In this document: one piece after another, positions 6,129 through 16,061 of the stretch | Layout: every line of letters starts with the position of its first letter | Position numbering within the stretch: position 1 is the stretch's first letter | Assembly: GCA_964531715.1 (NCBI GenBank) | Contig: CAZHEE010000001.1 | Coordinates: 186,001 to 250,000, forward strand | DNA length: 64,000 nt | Direction of reading: 5' to 3' | DNA from: UBA1664 sp964531715 | Lineage (GTDB): Bacteria > Pseudomonadota > Alphaproteobacteria > Micavibrionales > UBA1664 | Position numbers and translations under genes: made by a program | Notes under the pieces: generated by a model | Database searches by the model: none | What the model was told of the DNA's origin: nothing | Seen by the model: the letters and a program-made list of their open reading frames with translations, nothing else

Positions 6129-8917
6129 ATGAATAAGCAAGCAACAGAAAAACAAAAACAAACGCCTATGATGGAACAATATCTGGGTATCAAGGCCGCT
6201 TACCCTGATTGCCTGCTGTTTTATCGCATGGGTGATTTTTACGAGCTGTTTTTTGATGATGCCGTTATCGCCGCGAAAGTCCTCGACATTGCACTCACCA
6301 AACGTGGCAAGACAGATGGCACAGATATTCCGATGTGCGGTGTACCATGGCATAGCCATGAATCCTACCTCGCGCGTCTTATTCGTGCAGGACACCGCGT
6401 TGCGATTTGCGACCAGACGGAAACACCCGATGAGGCAAAAGAACGTGCAAAGCGTGAGAAAAAACCAACCTCAAAGGCTCTTGTCAATCGCGATGTAGTG
6501 AGGATTGTGACGGCAGGTACATTAACCGAGGACAGCCTTTTAGAGGCGCGGCAATCCAATTACCTCGCTTGTTTAGCAGGGGAAGGAACACATCTGGGGC
6601 TTGCGTGGCTGGATCTTTCAACAGGGGAATTTTACGCGCGGCAAATGATGATGACGGATGTTACAGGCTGCCTTGAAACGATTAGCCCGAATGAAATCCT
6701 TATCAGTGAAAAACTCGTTCAAATGCCTGATTTGTTTGAGATTTTTATGCCATGGGAGAAAATTCTGACCCCACAACCGCACAGCCTGTTTAATTATGGT
6801 AACGCCCTTACAGCGCTCAAAAATCATTATAAGATAGAAACGCTCGATGCTTTCGGCAGTTTTGAGCGCAATGCGATAAGCGCGGCAGGAAGTCTGCTCT
6901 CCTATGCGGAGCGGACACAAAAAGGCAGCCTGCCGCATATCAAGCCACTTAGCGCCGTCACACATGGCGCGACCATGGATATTGATGGCGCAACGCGCCG
7001 CAATCTTGAGATGACCAAAACCATGATGGGGGAGCGGCAAGGCTCCCTCCTCTCAGTTACTGACCGAACGCTGACCGCCTCGGGCGGGCGATTGATGGCG
7101 GCGCGGCTGTCTTCCCCGTCAACCGATCAGGCCTTGATCAACGAACGCCTTAATCAGGTTGAAACTTTGACCCAATTTAACAGCTATCGAGAGGCTATTC
7201 GTGAGCATTTAAGGCAAGTGCCCGATATGGAACGTGCTTTATCACGTTTGACCGTCGGGCGCGGCTCACCAAGGGATCTCCGCGCCATTCAAATGGGTAT
7301 GAAGGCCGCAGAGACAATGCGTGGCTTACTGCTCTCCTATCAAAAGGATTTGGAACCGCTAAAAACCGTTTCCGATGCATTAAGCCTGTCCAATGATGAA
7401 ACGCATTTGCTTGACCGCCTGACACGCGCATTGGCGGATGACCTGCCCTTTTTAACGCGTGATGGGAATTTTATTGCCGAAAATTACGCGCCCCAGCTGG
7501 ATGAGCAACGCAGCCTTAAACAAAAGAGCAAAAGCATCATGGCGCAGATGCAGGCTGATTACGCAACCAAAACGGGCGTGAGCACCTTAAAAATCACACA
7601 TAATAATGTGCTTGGCTTTTTCGTTGAAGTGACGGCAAAACATGCGGATAAATTAATGGTTAAACCGCATGGTAATGACAATCTGGCGCAGGATAATCCC
7701 TTTATTCACCGTCAGACGCTCGCCAATGTTGTGCGCTTTACAACGCCTGAACTTTCCGACCTTGAAAGCAAGATTGCAAAAGCATCCGATGTCGCCCTTG
7801 CCATAGAATTTGAGCTTTTCGCGCAATTTGTGACCGAGATTACAAGCCTCGCTAACTCTATTGCAGATAAAGCTTCGGCATTGGCGGCACTGGACGTAAC
7901 AAGCGCACTGGCTCATTTAGCAATTGAGGAGGATTATTGCCGTCCGCATATCACGGAAGGCTATGATTTCGATATTCAAGATGGTCGCCACCCTGTGATT
8001 GATTGTCTCCTGAGCAAAAAAGGCGAGCGATTTATCGGCAATGATTGTTGCCTGACCCCTCACCCGACTACGCCTAACGGCTCAGCCACCCTCTCCCTTA
8101 AGGGAGAGGGAAAGCCGACCATCGGGAGGCAGGGTGTCCTGAAAACACATCCCTCTGGCTGCTTACAGGGCCGAACATGGCAGGGAAATCAACATTTCTA
8201 CGCCAAAATGCACTCATCGCCATCCTCGCCCAATGCGGCAGTTTTGTGCCAGCGACATCCGCGACAATAGGCATTATTAATAAAATCTTCTCCCGCGTCG
8301 GTGCTTCGGATGATTTGGCGCGGGGTCGGTCAACTTTTATGGTTGAGATGGTGGAGACCGCGGCAATTTTAAATCAGGCAACGGACAGGTCGCTCGTCAT
8401 TCTGGATGAAATCGGGCGCGGAACGGCAACTTTTGACGGGCTGTCCATTGCCTGGGCATGTGTGGAGTACCTGCATGACAAAATCGGATGTCGCGGCCTG
8501 TTTGCCACGCATTATCATGAGCTGACACGGCTGACCGGCACGCTCAATAACCTCTCATCCCATGCAATGGCGGTGAAGTCATGGAAAGGTGAAATTATTT
8601 TCCTGCATGAGGTTGTAAAGGGTGCGGCGAACCACTCTTACGGTGTTCAGGTGGCAAGCCTTGCCGGTTTGCCAAAACCTGTTATCAACCGCGCAAAGCA
8701 GGTTTTAGATTTGCTCCAACAATCGGAAAGCAGCGGCGCACTCTCAAAACTGGCGGATGATTTACCGCTTTTCTCCGCCGTAATCAAAGACAGCGAGGCC
8801 GAAGCGGCAGTTGAAATTGATACGAAATTACGGGAAGCCATTGAGGCTCTCGACCCTGATGCTTTATCACCACGCGAAGCTTTGGAGAAATTGTATGAGT
8901 TGAAGAAGCAGACATAG
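6129..8917 (+). pseudogene. mutS: DNA mismatch repair protein MutS, frame broken by an insertion
   Basis: Two frames together make one MutS. Bases 6129-8060 (644 codons) give the mismatch-recognition domain (KAAYPDCLLFYRMGDFYELF), connector, lever and the start of the ATPase domain (DGRHPVID, FIGNDCCLTP). From 8141 another frame continues PENTSLWLLTGPNMAGKST (Walker A), then LVILDEIGRGTATFDG (Walker B) and the C-terminus to 8917. Removing exactly 8061-8140 (80 nt) joins them into a normal 902-residue protein. The 80 nt is a palindromic repeat; since 80 is not a multiple of 3 the frame is lost, and reading on in the first frame ends at 8270 after unrelated residues. As read, no full MutS is made unless ribosomes shift or the 8177 ATG gives an ATPase fragment. 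An assembly error is possible. Confidence 0.85.
8061..8140 (+). repeat. 80-nt palindromic insertion in mutS
   Basis: Contains a perfect 22-nt palindrome at 8089-8110 (CCCTCTCCCTT and its complement) and the arm CACCCGACTACGCC. Its reverse complement matches the intergenic element at 57062 (AGAGGGTGRCTG then GTAGTCGGGTGAGGGG). The triplet CCT ends both the left flank (8058-8060) and the insert (8138-8140), compatible with a 3-nt target duplication. Confidence 0.85.
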
Positions 8918-8940
8918 ATTATCACCTCTTCATGACATGC

Positions 8941-9297
8941 TTTAACCACAGATGAACACGGATAAACACAGATTATAAGCTCGTCTTTGCACGCCCCTGT
9001 CTTATAGCTTGTCATCTCGACCGAGCATATGCGAGCGGAGAGATCTCCTGATAAGATCCCTCGGCTTCAATTCATTTCACTCGGGATAACAATATTATTT
9101 TAACGCAAAGTCGCGCAAAGTTTTTTAAACCTCTGTACCTCTGCCTCTCTGCGGTTAAATTGTATAGGATCGGCGTCACGCGCGGGGGTGCGATATTGAT
9201 TAACCTTAGTGGTAAATAATACTGAGCTGGATTGCAGGAACAAGCCCTGCAATGACGAGCTTATAATCCGTGTCTATTTGTGTTCATCCGTGGTAAA
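8941..9297. repeat. Mosaic repeat block bounded by 44-nt inverted repeats
   Basis: Fills most of the 472-nt gap between mutS and rimO, which has no credible gene. The ends 8941-8983 and 9254-9297 are near-identical inverted repeats (core ACCACAGATGAACACGGAT ... GATTATAAGCTCGTC). Inside are a TCATCTCGAC...CTCGGGATAAC hairpin element (9010-9090), a CCTCTGCCTCTCTGCGG segment (about 9133-9164) and a GGATTGCAGG...CCCTGCAATGACG arm (9229-9256) of the CGTCATT family. Confidence 0.8.
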
Positions 9298-9389
9298 AAT
9301 AACTTATTTATCGTATGTATGTCGTGGGCTTTTTAACAACAACAAAAACACTGGCATTCCCTGCATATTTTCATGTATAACCCTTTCTC

Positions 9390-10733
9390 ATGACAGCCAT
9401 ACATACAACCGCCGCCAGACAACCAAAAGTCGGGATTGTCTCCCTCGGATGCCCGAAAGCCCTCGTTGATTCCGAGCGGATTATTACCAAGCTTCGCGCT
9501 GATGGCTATGCCCTTTCACCCGATTACAGCGGTGCGGACATAGTGGTCGTGAATACATGCGGCTTTTTAGACAGTGCGCGTGATGAAAGTCTCGACGCCA
9601 TTGGCGAGGCGATGAGCGAAAACGGGCAAGTGCTTGTCACCGGATGCATGGGCGCGACGCCCGAACTCATCCGCGAGAAATTTCCGAATGTGCTCGGCAT
9701 CACAGGTCCGCAACAATATGAGGCGGTCGTTGCGGCAGTGCATGAGCATGCCCCGATTGAGAAAAACAAATTCGTTGACCTTGTGCCGGAAGCTGGGTTG
9801 AAGCTTACCCCCCGCCATTATGCCTACCTCAAAATTTCTGAAGGGTGCAATAATCGTTGTAGCTTTTGTATTATTCCTCAACTACGCGGGGACCTTGTCT
9901 CCCGTCCTCTCGGCGAAGTGATGAGTGAGGCGGAAAAACTGGTTCAAAGCGGTGTAAAAGAATTGCTTGTCATTTCTCAGGATACCTCGGCCTATGGGCA
10001 GGATATCAAATATGCACCATCCCTTTGGAAAGATAAGGAGTATCGCACGAAATTTTATGATTTATGCGATGCTTTTGGCGAGTTGGATGCGTGGGTGCGC
10101 ATGCATTATGTTTATCCCTACCCCCATGTTGATGAGGTGATTCCAATGATGGCGGAGGGTAAAATCCTTCCCTATCTCGATATCCCGTTTCAGCATGCCT
10201 CGCCAGCCGTACTTAAAAACATGCGCCGCCCGGGTAAGATTGAGAAAACGGCGGAGCGTATTCATAAATGGCGTGAAATTTGTCCCGATATTACATTGCG
10301 CTCGACTTTTATTGTCGGCTTCCCGGGCGAAACGGATGACGATTTTGAGATGCTGATGGATTGGCTGGACGAGGTTCAGCTCGACCGTGTCGGGTGCTTC
10401 CAATACGAGCCGGTGAGCGGCGCGCCGAGTAATGATATTGACAATCATGTGCCTGATGATGTGAAAGAAGACCGCTGGCATCGCTTTATGGCGAAGCAAC
10501 AAGCCATCTCTGCGGCAAAGATGAAGGGCAAAATCGGCAAAACTCTGGATTGTATTATTGACGGCATGGACAGTGAGACCAAACAGATTATCGCACGGTC
10601 AAAGGCCGACGCCCCCGAAATTGACGGGAATGTCTTCATCATGGAATGTACCAAACCCGTCACTGCGGGCGATATCATCCCTGTTATGATTAAGGATGCG
10701 GATGACTATGATTTATATGGTGTGGTTAAATAA
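9390..10733 (+). CDS. rimO: Ribosomal protein S12 methylthiotransferase RimO
   Basis: A 447-residue radical-SAM methylthiotransferase that modifies the conserved Asp of ribosomal protein S12. The N-terminal MTTase domain has VSLGCPKALVDSE (C21), VVNTCGF and VTGCMG, the three Cys of the auxiliary cluster. The radical-SAM motif SEGCNNRCSFC gives C153, C157 and C160. The SQDTSAYG segment and the GFPGETDDDFE turn are typical, and a TRAM domain closes the protein. The LGCPKALVDSE form separates RimO from MiaB. The last 8 nt overlap the convergent rhodanese gene. Confidence 0.96.
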   Translation: MTAIHTTAARQPKVGIVSLGCPKALVDSERIITKLRADGYALSPDYSGADIVVVNTCGFLDSARDESLDAIGEAMSENGQVLVTGCMGATPELIREKFPNVLGITGPQQYEAVVAAVHEHAPIEKNKFVDLVPEAGLKLTPRHYAYLKISEGCNNRCSFCIIPQLRGDLVSRPLGEVMSEAEKLVQSGVKELLVISQDTSAYGQDIKYAPSLWKDKEYRTKFYDLCDAFGELDAWVRMHYVYPYPHVDEVIPMMAEGKILPYLDIPFQHASPAVLKNMRRPGKIEKTAERIHKWREICPDITLRSTFIVGFPGETDDDFEMLMDWLDEVQLDRVGCFQYEPVSGAPSNDIDNHVPDDVKEDRWHRFMAKQQAISAAKMKGKIGKTLDCIIDGMDSETKQIIARSKADAPEIDGNVFIMECTKPVTAGDIIPVMIKDADDYDLYGVVK

Positions 10734-11046
10734 CCGCCAGATTCTGTTCTATCCAAGCCGTGATGCCGCCTTTGAGGTTGAGGATATCATTCTCAACCTC
10801 TGGAATGGTTTGAACGTACTCACAAACACGGCCTGAGCGTCCGCCGCTTTTACATTGAAAAATCAGTGTTTTGTCTTTTTGAAAGTTCAGGTGATGAAAG
10901 ACTTTATCAAAAACCGACATCGGAATGGACAGTGCATAGGGAATATGGCTTTCGTGAAACTCATCCTTTTCACGCACATCGATGAGAATGGCCTTACCCT
11001 CTTCGATGAGGTTAAGCGCGGCAAGTGGTTCAAATTCGTTTATCAT
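10726..11046 (-). CDS. Single-domain rhodanese
   Basis: A 106-residue rhodanese domain protein. The N-terminal ILIDVREKDEF motif and catalytic loop C65-K-S-G-G-R-S (CxxGxR-type) are intact, so sulfurtransferase activity is plausible; a GGITAW motif closes the fold. Cytoplasmic, no signal peptide. It is convergent with rimO and overlaps its last codons by 8 nt. The physiological sulfur acceptor is unknown. Confidence 0.88.
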   Translation of the reverse strand: MINEFEPLAALNLIEEGKAILIDVREKDEFHESHIPYALSIPMSVFDKVFHHLNFQKDKTLIFQCKSGGRSGRVCEYVQTIPEVENDILNLKGGITAWIEQNLAVI

Positions 11047-11080
11047 AGTTATTCCTATTTCAAATATTATCTAAATTATT

Positions 11081-11180
11081 CCCCTCTCCCTGGGGAGAGG
11101 GTTAGGTGAGGGGAAAGCTTAAGAACCACTCCCCTTATCCGCCTCTCTACGCTCGGCATCTTCTCCCGAGGGAGAAGGAA
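11081..11180. repeat. Intergenic palindromic element, CCCTCTCCC family
   Basis: Begins CCCCTCTCCCTGGGGAGAGGG, continues GGTGAGGGG and ends with the CTTCTCCCGAGGGAGAAGG hairpin directly against the ABC-F stop codon. The strong 3' hairpin could end transcription of the ABC-F gene. Confidence 0.75.
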
Positions 11181-13019
11181 TTAAGCTATCAGTTCCTCCA
11201 ATTCCAGTAATTGAAATTCTTTTTCCTCTTTTTCGCGTTTTTTACGTTCCAGTTTTTTAGCCGCCTTATTAAAGGCTTTCGGGTCTCGAGCATAGAAATC
11301 AGGGTCGGCGAGGTCTTTGGATAAGGCCTCTATGTCTGCTTGTAAGTTTTCAATTTCTTTCGGTAAATTCTCAAGGGCGTATTTATCTTTAAAAGTAATT
11401 TTCTGATGTTTTTGTTCCTCAACTGCATTCGATTTAAGGTGTCCCCTGGGGACACTCTCGTGAGGGTGTCCCCGTTGCTCTTTCGGCTCTACCTTCTTAT
11501 TTTTTTTCCGAAAAGCCAGATAATCGCTATACCCGCCGACGATATGTTCAACCTGGCCCTGCCCTTCAAATGCCAAGATCTGTGTCACTGTTTGGTCAAG
11601 GAAGTCACGGTCATGGCTAACGATAAACAATGTACCGTCATAATTCGCGATAATCTCTTCCAGCATTTCCATTGTATCCATATCAAGGTCGTTGGTCGGT
11701 TCGTCCAGCACCAATATCTGCCCCGGATTAGCAAGAATTTTTGCAAGCATCAGGCGGTTTTTCTGCCCCCCTGACAAAGTTGCAACCTTATCCTCCGCCC
11801 GCCCGGGGTCGAACATAAATTGCTTTAGATAGCCGCGCACATGGCGCATCTTGCCCATCACCTCAATATGGTCACCGCCATCGGGAAGCAAGTTGCCTAT
11901 CAGGCTTTTATTGACATCCAAATCGCCGCGTTTTTGATCGAAATAGCTGACATCCAAATTTTTAGCGAGTTTAATTGTGCCTTTATCAGGCGTTTCCACA
12001 CCGAGCATCAATTTCAGAAAAGTTGATTTTCCCGTCCCGTTTTTACCCAAAACGCCAATGCGGTCTTTACGCATCACGCGAAAATTAAAATGGTCGAGAA
12101 TGATTTTATCGCCGTAGCTTTTGCAGACTTGCTTAAATTCGCAAATCATTTTGGATGACATCTCGGAACTGATTTGAGGCAGCTCGATTTTCTTTGTTAC
12201 ACGGCGGAAAGAGGATTGATCCTTCTTTAGTTGCTCACGCATGGCTTTCACACGCGCAACGCGGGCAACATTGCGTTTGACCCGCGCCTTGACACCACGG
12301 CTGGCCCATTCGTTTTCGGCCTCAACAAATTTTGCGCGATTATGAAGCTCACGCCGTTCTTGTTCCAGCAACTCCGCCGACCATTCCTCGAATTGTCCAA
12401 AGCCGTTGGGGCTGACCCGAATATGCCCACGATCGAGCCAAAACACGCGGTTAGAGACATTCTCCAAAAATTTCTTATCATGCGAGACAATGAGGAGCGC
12501 ACCGCGCCAGCCTTTAAGAAACTCCTCAAGCCACTCAATCACATCCAAATCAAGGTGGTTTGTCGGCTCGTCAAGCAAGAGGATTTCAGGCTCATGCACA
12601 AGCGCGCGTGCAAGGGCCGCACGGCGAAGCTGCCCCCCTGATAACACTGTCATTTGCGCATGTTTATCAAGATTCAATGGCTCACAAACCATATCAACAC
12701 GGTATTCATAGAGGACTTTTTCATCCTCGGTTTCGGTCTCAATCCCATCAAAGACATACTCAAACACGCTTTGCCCTTGTTGGGGTGTGATATCTTGCTC
12801 AAGATAGCCGATTTGCACGCCGGCCAGTTGCCATCGCTCCCCTGAATCAAGTTGAAGCTTATCCGTGATGATATTCATGAGGGTCGATTTCCCGGCACCG
12901 TTGCGACCGACAAGTGATATTCGCTCACCGTCCTTTATATGGAAGGTAAGTTCACTAAAAATCGGCTTGCCATTAAAGGCAATCGCCGCATCTTGTACCG
13001 AGAGAAGTAAATCTGACAT
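11181..13019 (-). CDS. uup: ABC-F family ATPase, Uup-like
   Basis: A 612-residue protein with two ABC ATPase domains and no membrane segment. Walker A lysines are K44 (GRNGAGKST) and K331 (GKNGTGKST); signatures LSGGQLRR and LSGGQKNR and Walker B strands LLLDEPTNHLDL and LVLDEPTNDLDM are present. The linker between the domains is the charged ABC-F P-site-tRNA interaction region. The C-terminus (about 535-612) is a lysine/glutamate-rich coiled coil with YALENLPKEIE, as in Uup. ABC-F proteins act on ribosomes; Uup is also linked to precise excision of transposons. A palindromic element at 11438-11476 adds about 13 residues (QRGHPHESVPRGH) in the linker before the coiled coil. Confidence 0.92.
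   Translation of the reverse strand: MSDLLLSVQDAAIAFNGKPIFSELTFHIKDGERISLVGRNGAGKSTLMNIITDKLQLDSGERWQLAGVQIGYLEQDITPQQGQSVFEYVFDGIETETEDEKVLYEYRVDMVCEPLNLDKHAQMTVLSGGQLRRAALARALVHEPEILLLDEPTNHLDLDVIEWLEEFLKGWRGALLIVSHDKKFLENVSNRVFWLDRGHIRVSPNGFGQFEEWSAELLEQERRELHNRAKFVEAENEWASRGVKARVKRNVARVARVKAMREQLKKDQSSFRRVTKKIELPQISSEMSSKMICEFKQVCKSYGDKIILDHFNFRVMRKDRIGVLGKNGTGKSTFLKLMLGVETPDKGTIKLAKNLDVSYFDQKRGDLDVNKSLIGNLLPDGGDHIEVMGKMRHVRGYLKQFMFDPGRAEDKVATLSGGQKNRLMLAKILANPGQILVLDEPTNDLDMDTMEMLEEIIANYDGTLFIVSHDRDFLDQTVTQILAFEGQGQVEHIVGGYSDYLAFRKKNKKVEPKEQRGHPHESVPRGHLKSNAVEEQKHQKITFKDKYALENLPKEIENLQADIEALSKDLADPDFYARDPKAFNKAAKKLERKKREKEEKEFQLLELEELIA
11438..11476 (-). repeat. In-frame GTGTCCCC palindrome in the ABC-F gene
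   Basis: GGTGTCCCCTGGGGACAC followed by TCTCGTGAGGGTGTCCCC makes nested inverted repeats. It sits in the low-complexity linker between the second ATPase domain and the terminal coiled coil and keeps the frame. Its sequence differs from the lepA-type element, so it is a separate family. Confidence 0.7.
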
Positions 13020-13178
13020 GAGGTGCTTTTAGCATATCGGGTTTGAGCGTGAAAGCATGAAGTTTTTTGATTAGTAAGAGAAACAAATTAGGTCTTATGC
13101 AATATTAAGTGTCAATCTGTATAACATCGGGTTTCACATTTTAAGACAGCCTCCCCTTATGCTAAAACAATAGACAGC

Positions 13179-16061
13179 ATGCCTGAGACCGCCATCACTC
13201 AACCGCAAATTATATTACCGCAAGCCTCAATCCTGATTATTCAGGGTGCCGCGCTTTATTGCCTGACGATCGAGGGCGAGTTACTGAATTTTAAATTGGG
13301 TGAACGGTTTAGATTGCCAAATTCTGTGACGGATAATCCTATCATGACATGTCATGCACCTTGGGTTGCTAGCAAGATCGGCTTGGCACAGCTTCCAACA
13401 TTTGATTTGCTGGAGCTTTATGCTTTTTGCAGACCTGCCATATTCATCACGCCAACAATTACAGGCTTGGCGCAGGCTGTTGGCGTTGCAAAACCCTCTG
13501 GCTTGGAGGATAGCCCCTTTACCGCGCTGGATATTTGTAAAACTATGCTGACTGATTTATCTCAGCTTAAAGACAAAGATAAGATCTCCGCCACGAACAT
13601 GGCGCGCGCGATGGGGCAAGGGCAGGATGGCTGGGCTTGGTCACCCTTTATTATGCAGGCACTGGGGGAAATTTATAATCCGACAGATATGCCGAACCTT
13701 AAACGCGATATGAATGTTTTTGAAGGATTAAAAGAATGGTCTGAGGAAGCGCCGCCCCCGCCGAACCGCTTTGACACAATTACAGGTGATGAGGCGCGAA
13801 GCCATCTTTCCACCATACTCCAACGGCGGAGTAACAGCGGTAAGCAAGCTGAGGCACGTGCGCAACAGGCGGCCTATACCACACGGATTGCCGATAATTT
13901 TATGCCTAAAACGGCGGATGAAAGCCCTCATCTCCTAATCGCGCAGGCGGGTACAGGCATTGGTAAAACTTATGGCTATCTGACCCCTGCCCAGCTTTGG
14001 ACAGAAAAAAACGAAGGGCAGATTGTTGTTTCAACCTATACAAAAAATCTGCAACGGCAAATCGGGCAAGATTTTGATATTTTTTATCCTGACAAAAAAG
14101 AACGCGAGCGTAAAGTCGTCACGCAAAAAGGGCGTGAGAATTATCTATGCCTCCTTAATTTGGAAGATTTGATAGCCGCCGCTCAAAATGCTCAGAATGT
14201 CAAAACCCGTATCGCGGCAGGCATCATGGCACGATGGGCCGAAGCCACAAATGACGGAGATTTGACAGGGAACAGTTTTCCCGGCTGGCTCACGACATTA
14301 CTCGGTCGTGATAATACGCTTGGTCTTGCAGACCGCCGCGGTGAATGTATCTATGCCGCCTGCGACCACTATCATAAATGCTTTATTGAAGGTATGAACA
14401 GGAAGGCAAAACGCGCCGATATTATTGTGAATAATCATGCTCTGACCATGGTTCGCGCCGCCACCGAAAGTGGTGACAGCCTGCCGCCATTCATCATTTT
14501 TGATGAGGCACATCATTTATTTCAGGCGGCAGACGATGCCTATGGCGCAAGCCTGTGCGGGCTTGAAACCGCAGATTTGCGCCGATGGCTCATCGGACCT
14601 GAGGATGAGCGGCAACGAGGGCGATCACTGTCACGCGGACGTGGCTTGCGAAAAAGGCTGGAAGGGTTGGTCACAGAAGACTCGCCGCCTTATCATGATA
14701 TCGGAAAGATTATTGTTGCGACGAAGCAGACCCTCCCTGCCCCTGGATGGCGGAAGCGGGTTTTTCAAGGTGACCCTTTCGGTCCGTTAGAAGACTTCTT
14801 GACCGCGCTTTGCGCCCATGTCACCCAAAGGGCAAAGGACTCCAATTCTCATTACTCAATAGAATGTGACACGTTCCCGATAACGGAAAATTTGATTGAG
14901 AAAGCAACCGCGCTTCGTTCAGATTTAAAGAAACTGCAGCAGCCCTTGCAGGATTTGGCAGAAAACCTCCGCGCGATGATAGAGGATGAGGCGGATGATC
15001 TGGACAAAGATATTCTTGTCCGATTGGACAGGCTGTCGGTTGCGATTGAAAAACGTTCAACCCTGATGATTGCCGCATGGGTCACAATGTTGGAGGATCT
15101 CATATCCACGACCCCCGCTCAAGGCGAGGGAGACATTAATATATTGCCATCCTCTGCTTCCCTCCCTCGTTCCCCCGGCCTGAACGGGGGCGACAAAGAC
15201 AAAGATTTCATCGACTGGTTTGAAATCACGCGACTTGATGGCAAGAATTACGATTGTGGTTTTTACCGCCGCTATAAAAACCCGATGGAGCCTTTCGGGC
15301 GATCCATTCGCCACACAACGCATGGGCTGGTCATGACTTCCGCTACGCTTAAGACTGAAAAAGGTGAGAGTGAGAGTGATTGGCTTGCCCCTGAACAAAC
15401 ACTCGGAACGAAATTTATAACGGATATGATGCCTATACGTCTTGACCTCCCCTCCCCGTTTTATTATGCGGAGACATCCAAAGTCATTATTATCACTGAT
15501 ATTGATAAGCGTAATATCATGGAACTCGCCAATGCGTATAAAGCGATATTTGAGGCATCAAAAGGTGGCGGGCTTGGCATTTTTACGGCCATCCAACGTT
15601 TGCGGCAGGTTTATAATGCCATCCATGACGCACTTGAGCGGCAGGCGATACCGCTTTACGGGCAACATATGCATGCCATTGATATCGGCACATTGACCGA
15701 TATGTTCCGCGAGGATGAAAACGCGTGCTTGCTTGGGACAGACTCGATCCGTGATGGGATTGACATTATCGGGCCGTCATTGCGGATGATTATCTTTGAC
15801 CGCGTGCCGTGGCCGCGCCCGACCATTCTCCACCGCGAAAGACGTGCCATTTTTGGTGGGCGTGCCTATGATGAGCATCTGACAAAGCTCAGATTGAAAC
15901 AGGCCTACGGACGCTTAATCCGAAGCGAGAGTGACAGGGGCGTGTTTGTCATGCTTGACGGCTCAACCCCATCTCGATTACTGGACGCCTTTCCTGAAGG
16001 TGTCGAAATCCAACGGCTTAAATTAAAAGACGCGCTAAAAGAGATTAAAGGGTTTTTATGA
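13179..16061 (+). CDS. dinG: DinG-type Fe-S superfamily 2 DNA helicase
   Basis: A 960-residue XPD/DinG-like helicase. The Walker A is AQAGTGIGKT (K263) and the DEAH box is FDEAHHLF (D442-H445). Between them are cysteines in a CxxxxxCxxxxxC arrangement (GECIYAACDHYHKC) plus an earlier ENYLCLL, as expected for the 4Fe-4S domain that reads single-stranded DNA. C-terminal helicase motifs include GTDSIRDGIDIIG and KQAYGRLIRSESDRG (motif VI). It is longer than E. coli DinG, with an N-terminal region of about 250 residues of unknown role (alphaproteobacterial DinG-like proteins are often this long). A palindromic element is inserted in frame near residues 644-672. The end overlaps the convergent HAD gene by 6 nt. 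Confidence 0.88.
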   Translation: MPETAITQPQIILPQASILIIQGAALYCLTIEGELLNFKLGERFRLPNSVTDNPIMTCHAPWVASKIGLAQLPTFDLLELYAFCRPAIFITPTITGLAQAVGVAKPSGLEDSPFTALDICKTMLTDLSQLKDKDKISATNMARAMGQGQDGWAWSPFIMQALGEIYNPTDMPNLKRDMNVFEGLKEWSEEAPPPPNRFDTITGDEARSHLSTILQRRSNSGKQAEARAQQAAYTTRIADNFMPKTADESPHLLIAQAGTGIGKTYGYLTPAQLWTEKNEGQIVVSTYTKNLQRQIGQDFDIFYPDKKERERKVVTQKGRENYLCLLNLEDLIAAAQNAQNVKTRIAAGIMARWAEATNDGDLTGNSFPGWLTTLLGRDNTLGLADRRGECIYAACDHYHKCFIEGMNRKAKRADIIVNNHALTMVRAATESGDSLPPFIIFDEAHHLFQAADDAYGASLCGLETADLRRWLIGPEDERQRGRSLSRGRGLRKRLEGLVTEDSPPYHDIGKIIVATKQTLPAPGWRKRVFQGDPFGPLEDFLTALCAHVTQRAKDSNSHYSIECDTFPITENLIEKATALRSDLKKLQQPLQDLAENLRAMIEDEADDLDKDILVRLDRLSVAIEKRSTLMIAAWVTMLEDLISTTPAQGEGDINILPSSASLPRSPGLNGGDKDKDFIDWFEITRLDGKNYDCGFYRRYKNPMEPFGRSIRHTTHGLVMTSATLKTEKGESESDWLAPEQTLGTKFITDMMPIRLDLPSPFYYAETSKVIIITDIDKRNIMELANAYKAIFEASKGGGLGIFTAIQRLRQVYNAIHDALERQAIPLYGQHMHAIDIGTLTDMFREDENACLLGTDSIRDGIDIIGPSLRMIIFDRVPWPRPTILHRERRAIFGGRAYDEHLTKLRLKQAYGRLIRSESDRGVFVMLDGSTPSRLLDAFPEGVEIQRLKLKDALKEIKGFL
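15109..15196 (+). repeat. In-frame palindromic element in dinG
   Basis: Begins CGACCCCCGCTCAAGGCGAG and ends CCCCCGGCCTGAACGGGGGC, so it contains two related G+C hairpins separated by an A+T-richer centre. It encodes TTPAQGEGD and then a P/S-rich stretch, in the same frame as the lepA and BPL_N insertions. No frame loss. Confidence 0.8.

Noticed and set aside
8061..8140. Programmed frameshift in mutS
   Set aside because: No slippery heptamer is seen at the junction, and removing the repeat restores the frame exactly; an insertion explains it better.
9209..9469. 86-codon frame before rimO
   Set aside because: It is made largely of the repeat block and overlaps the rimO start in another frame.
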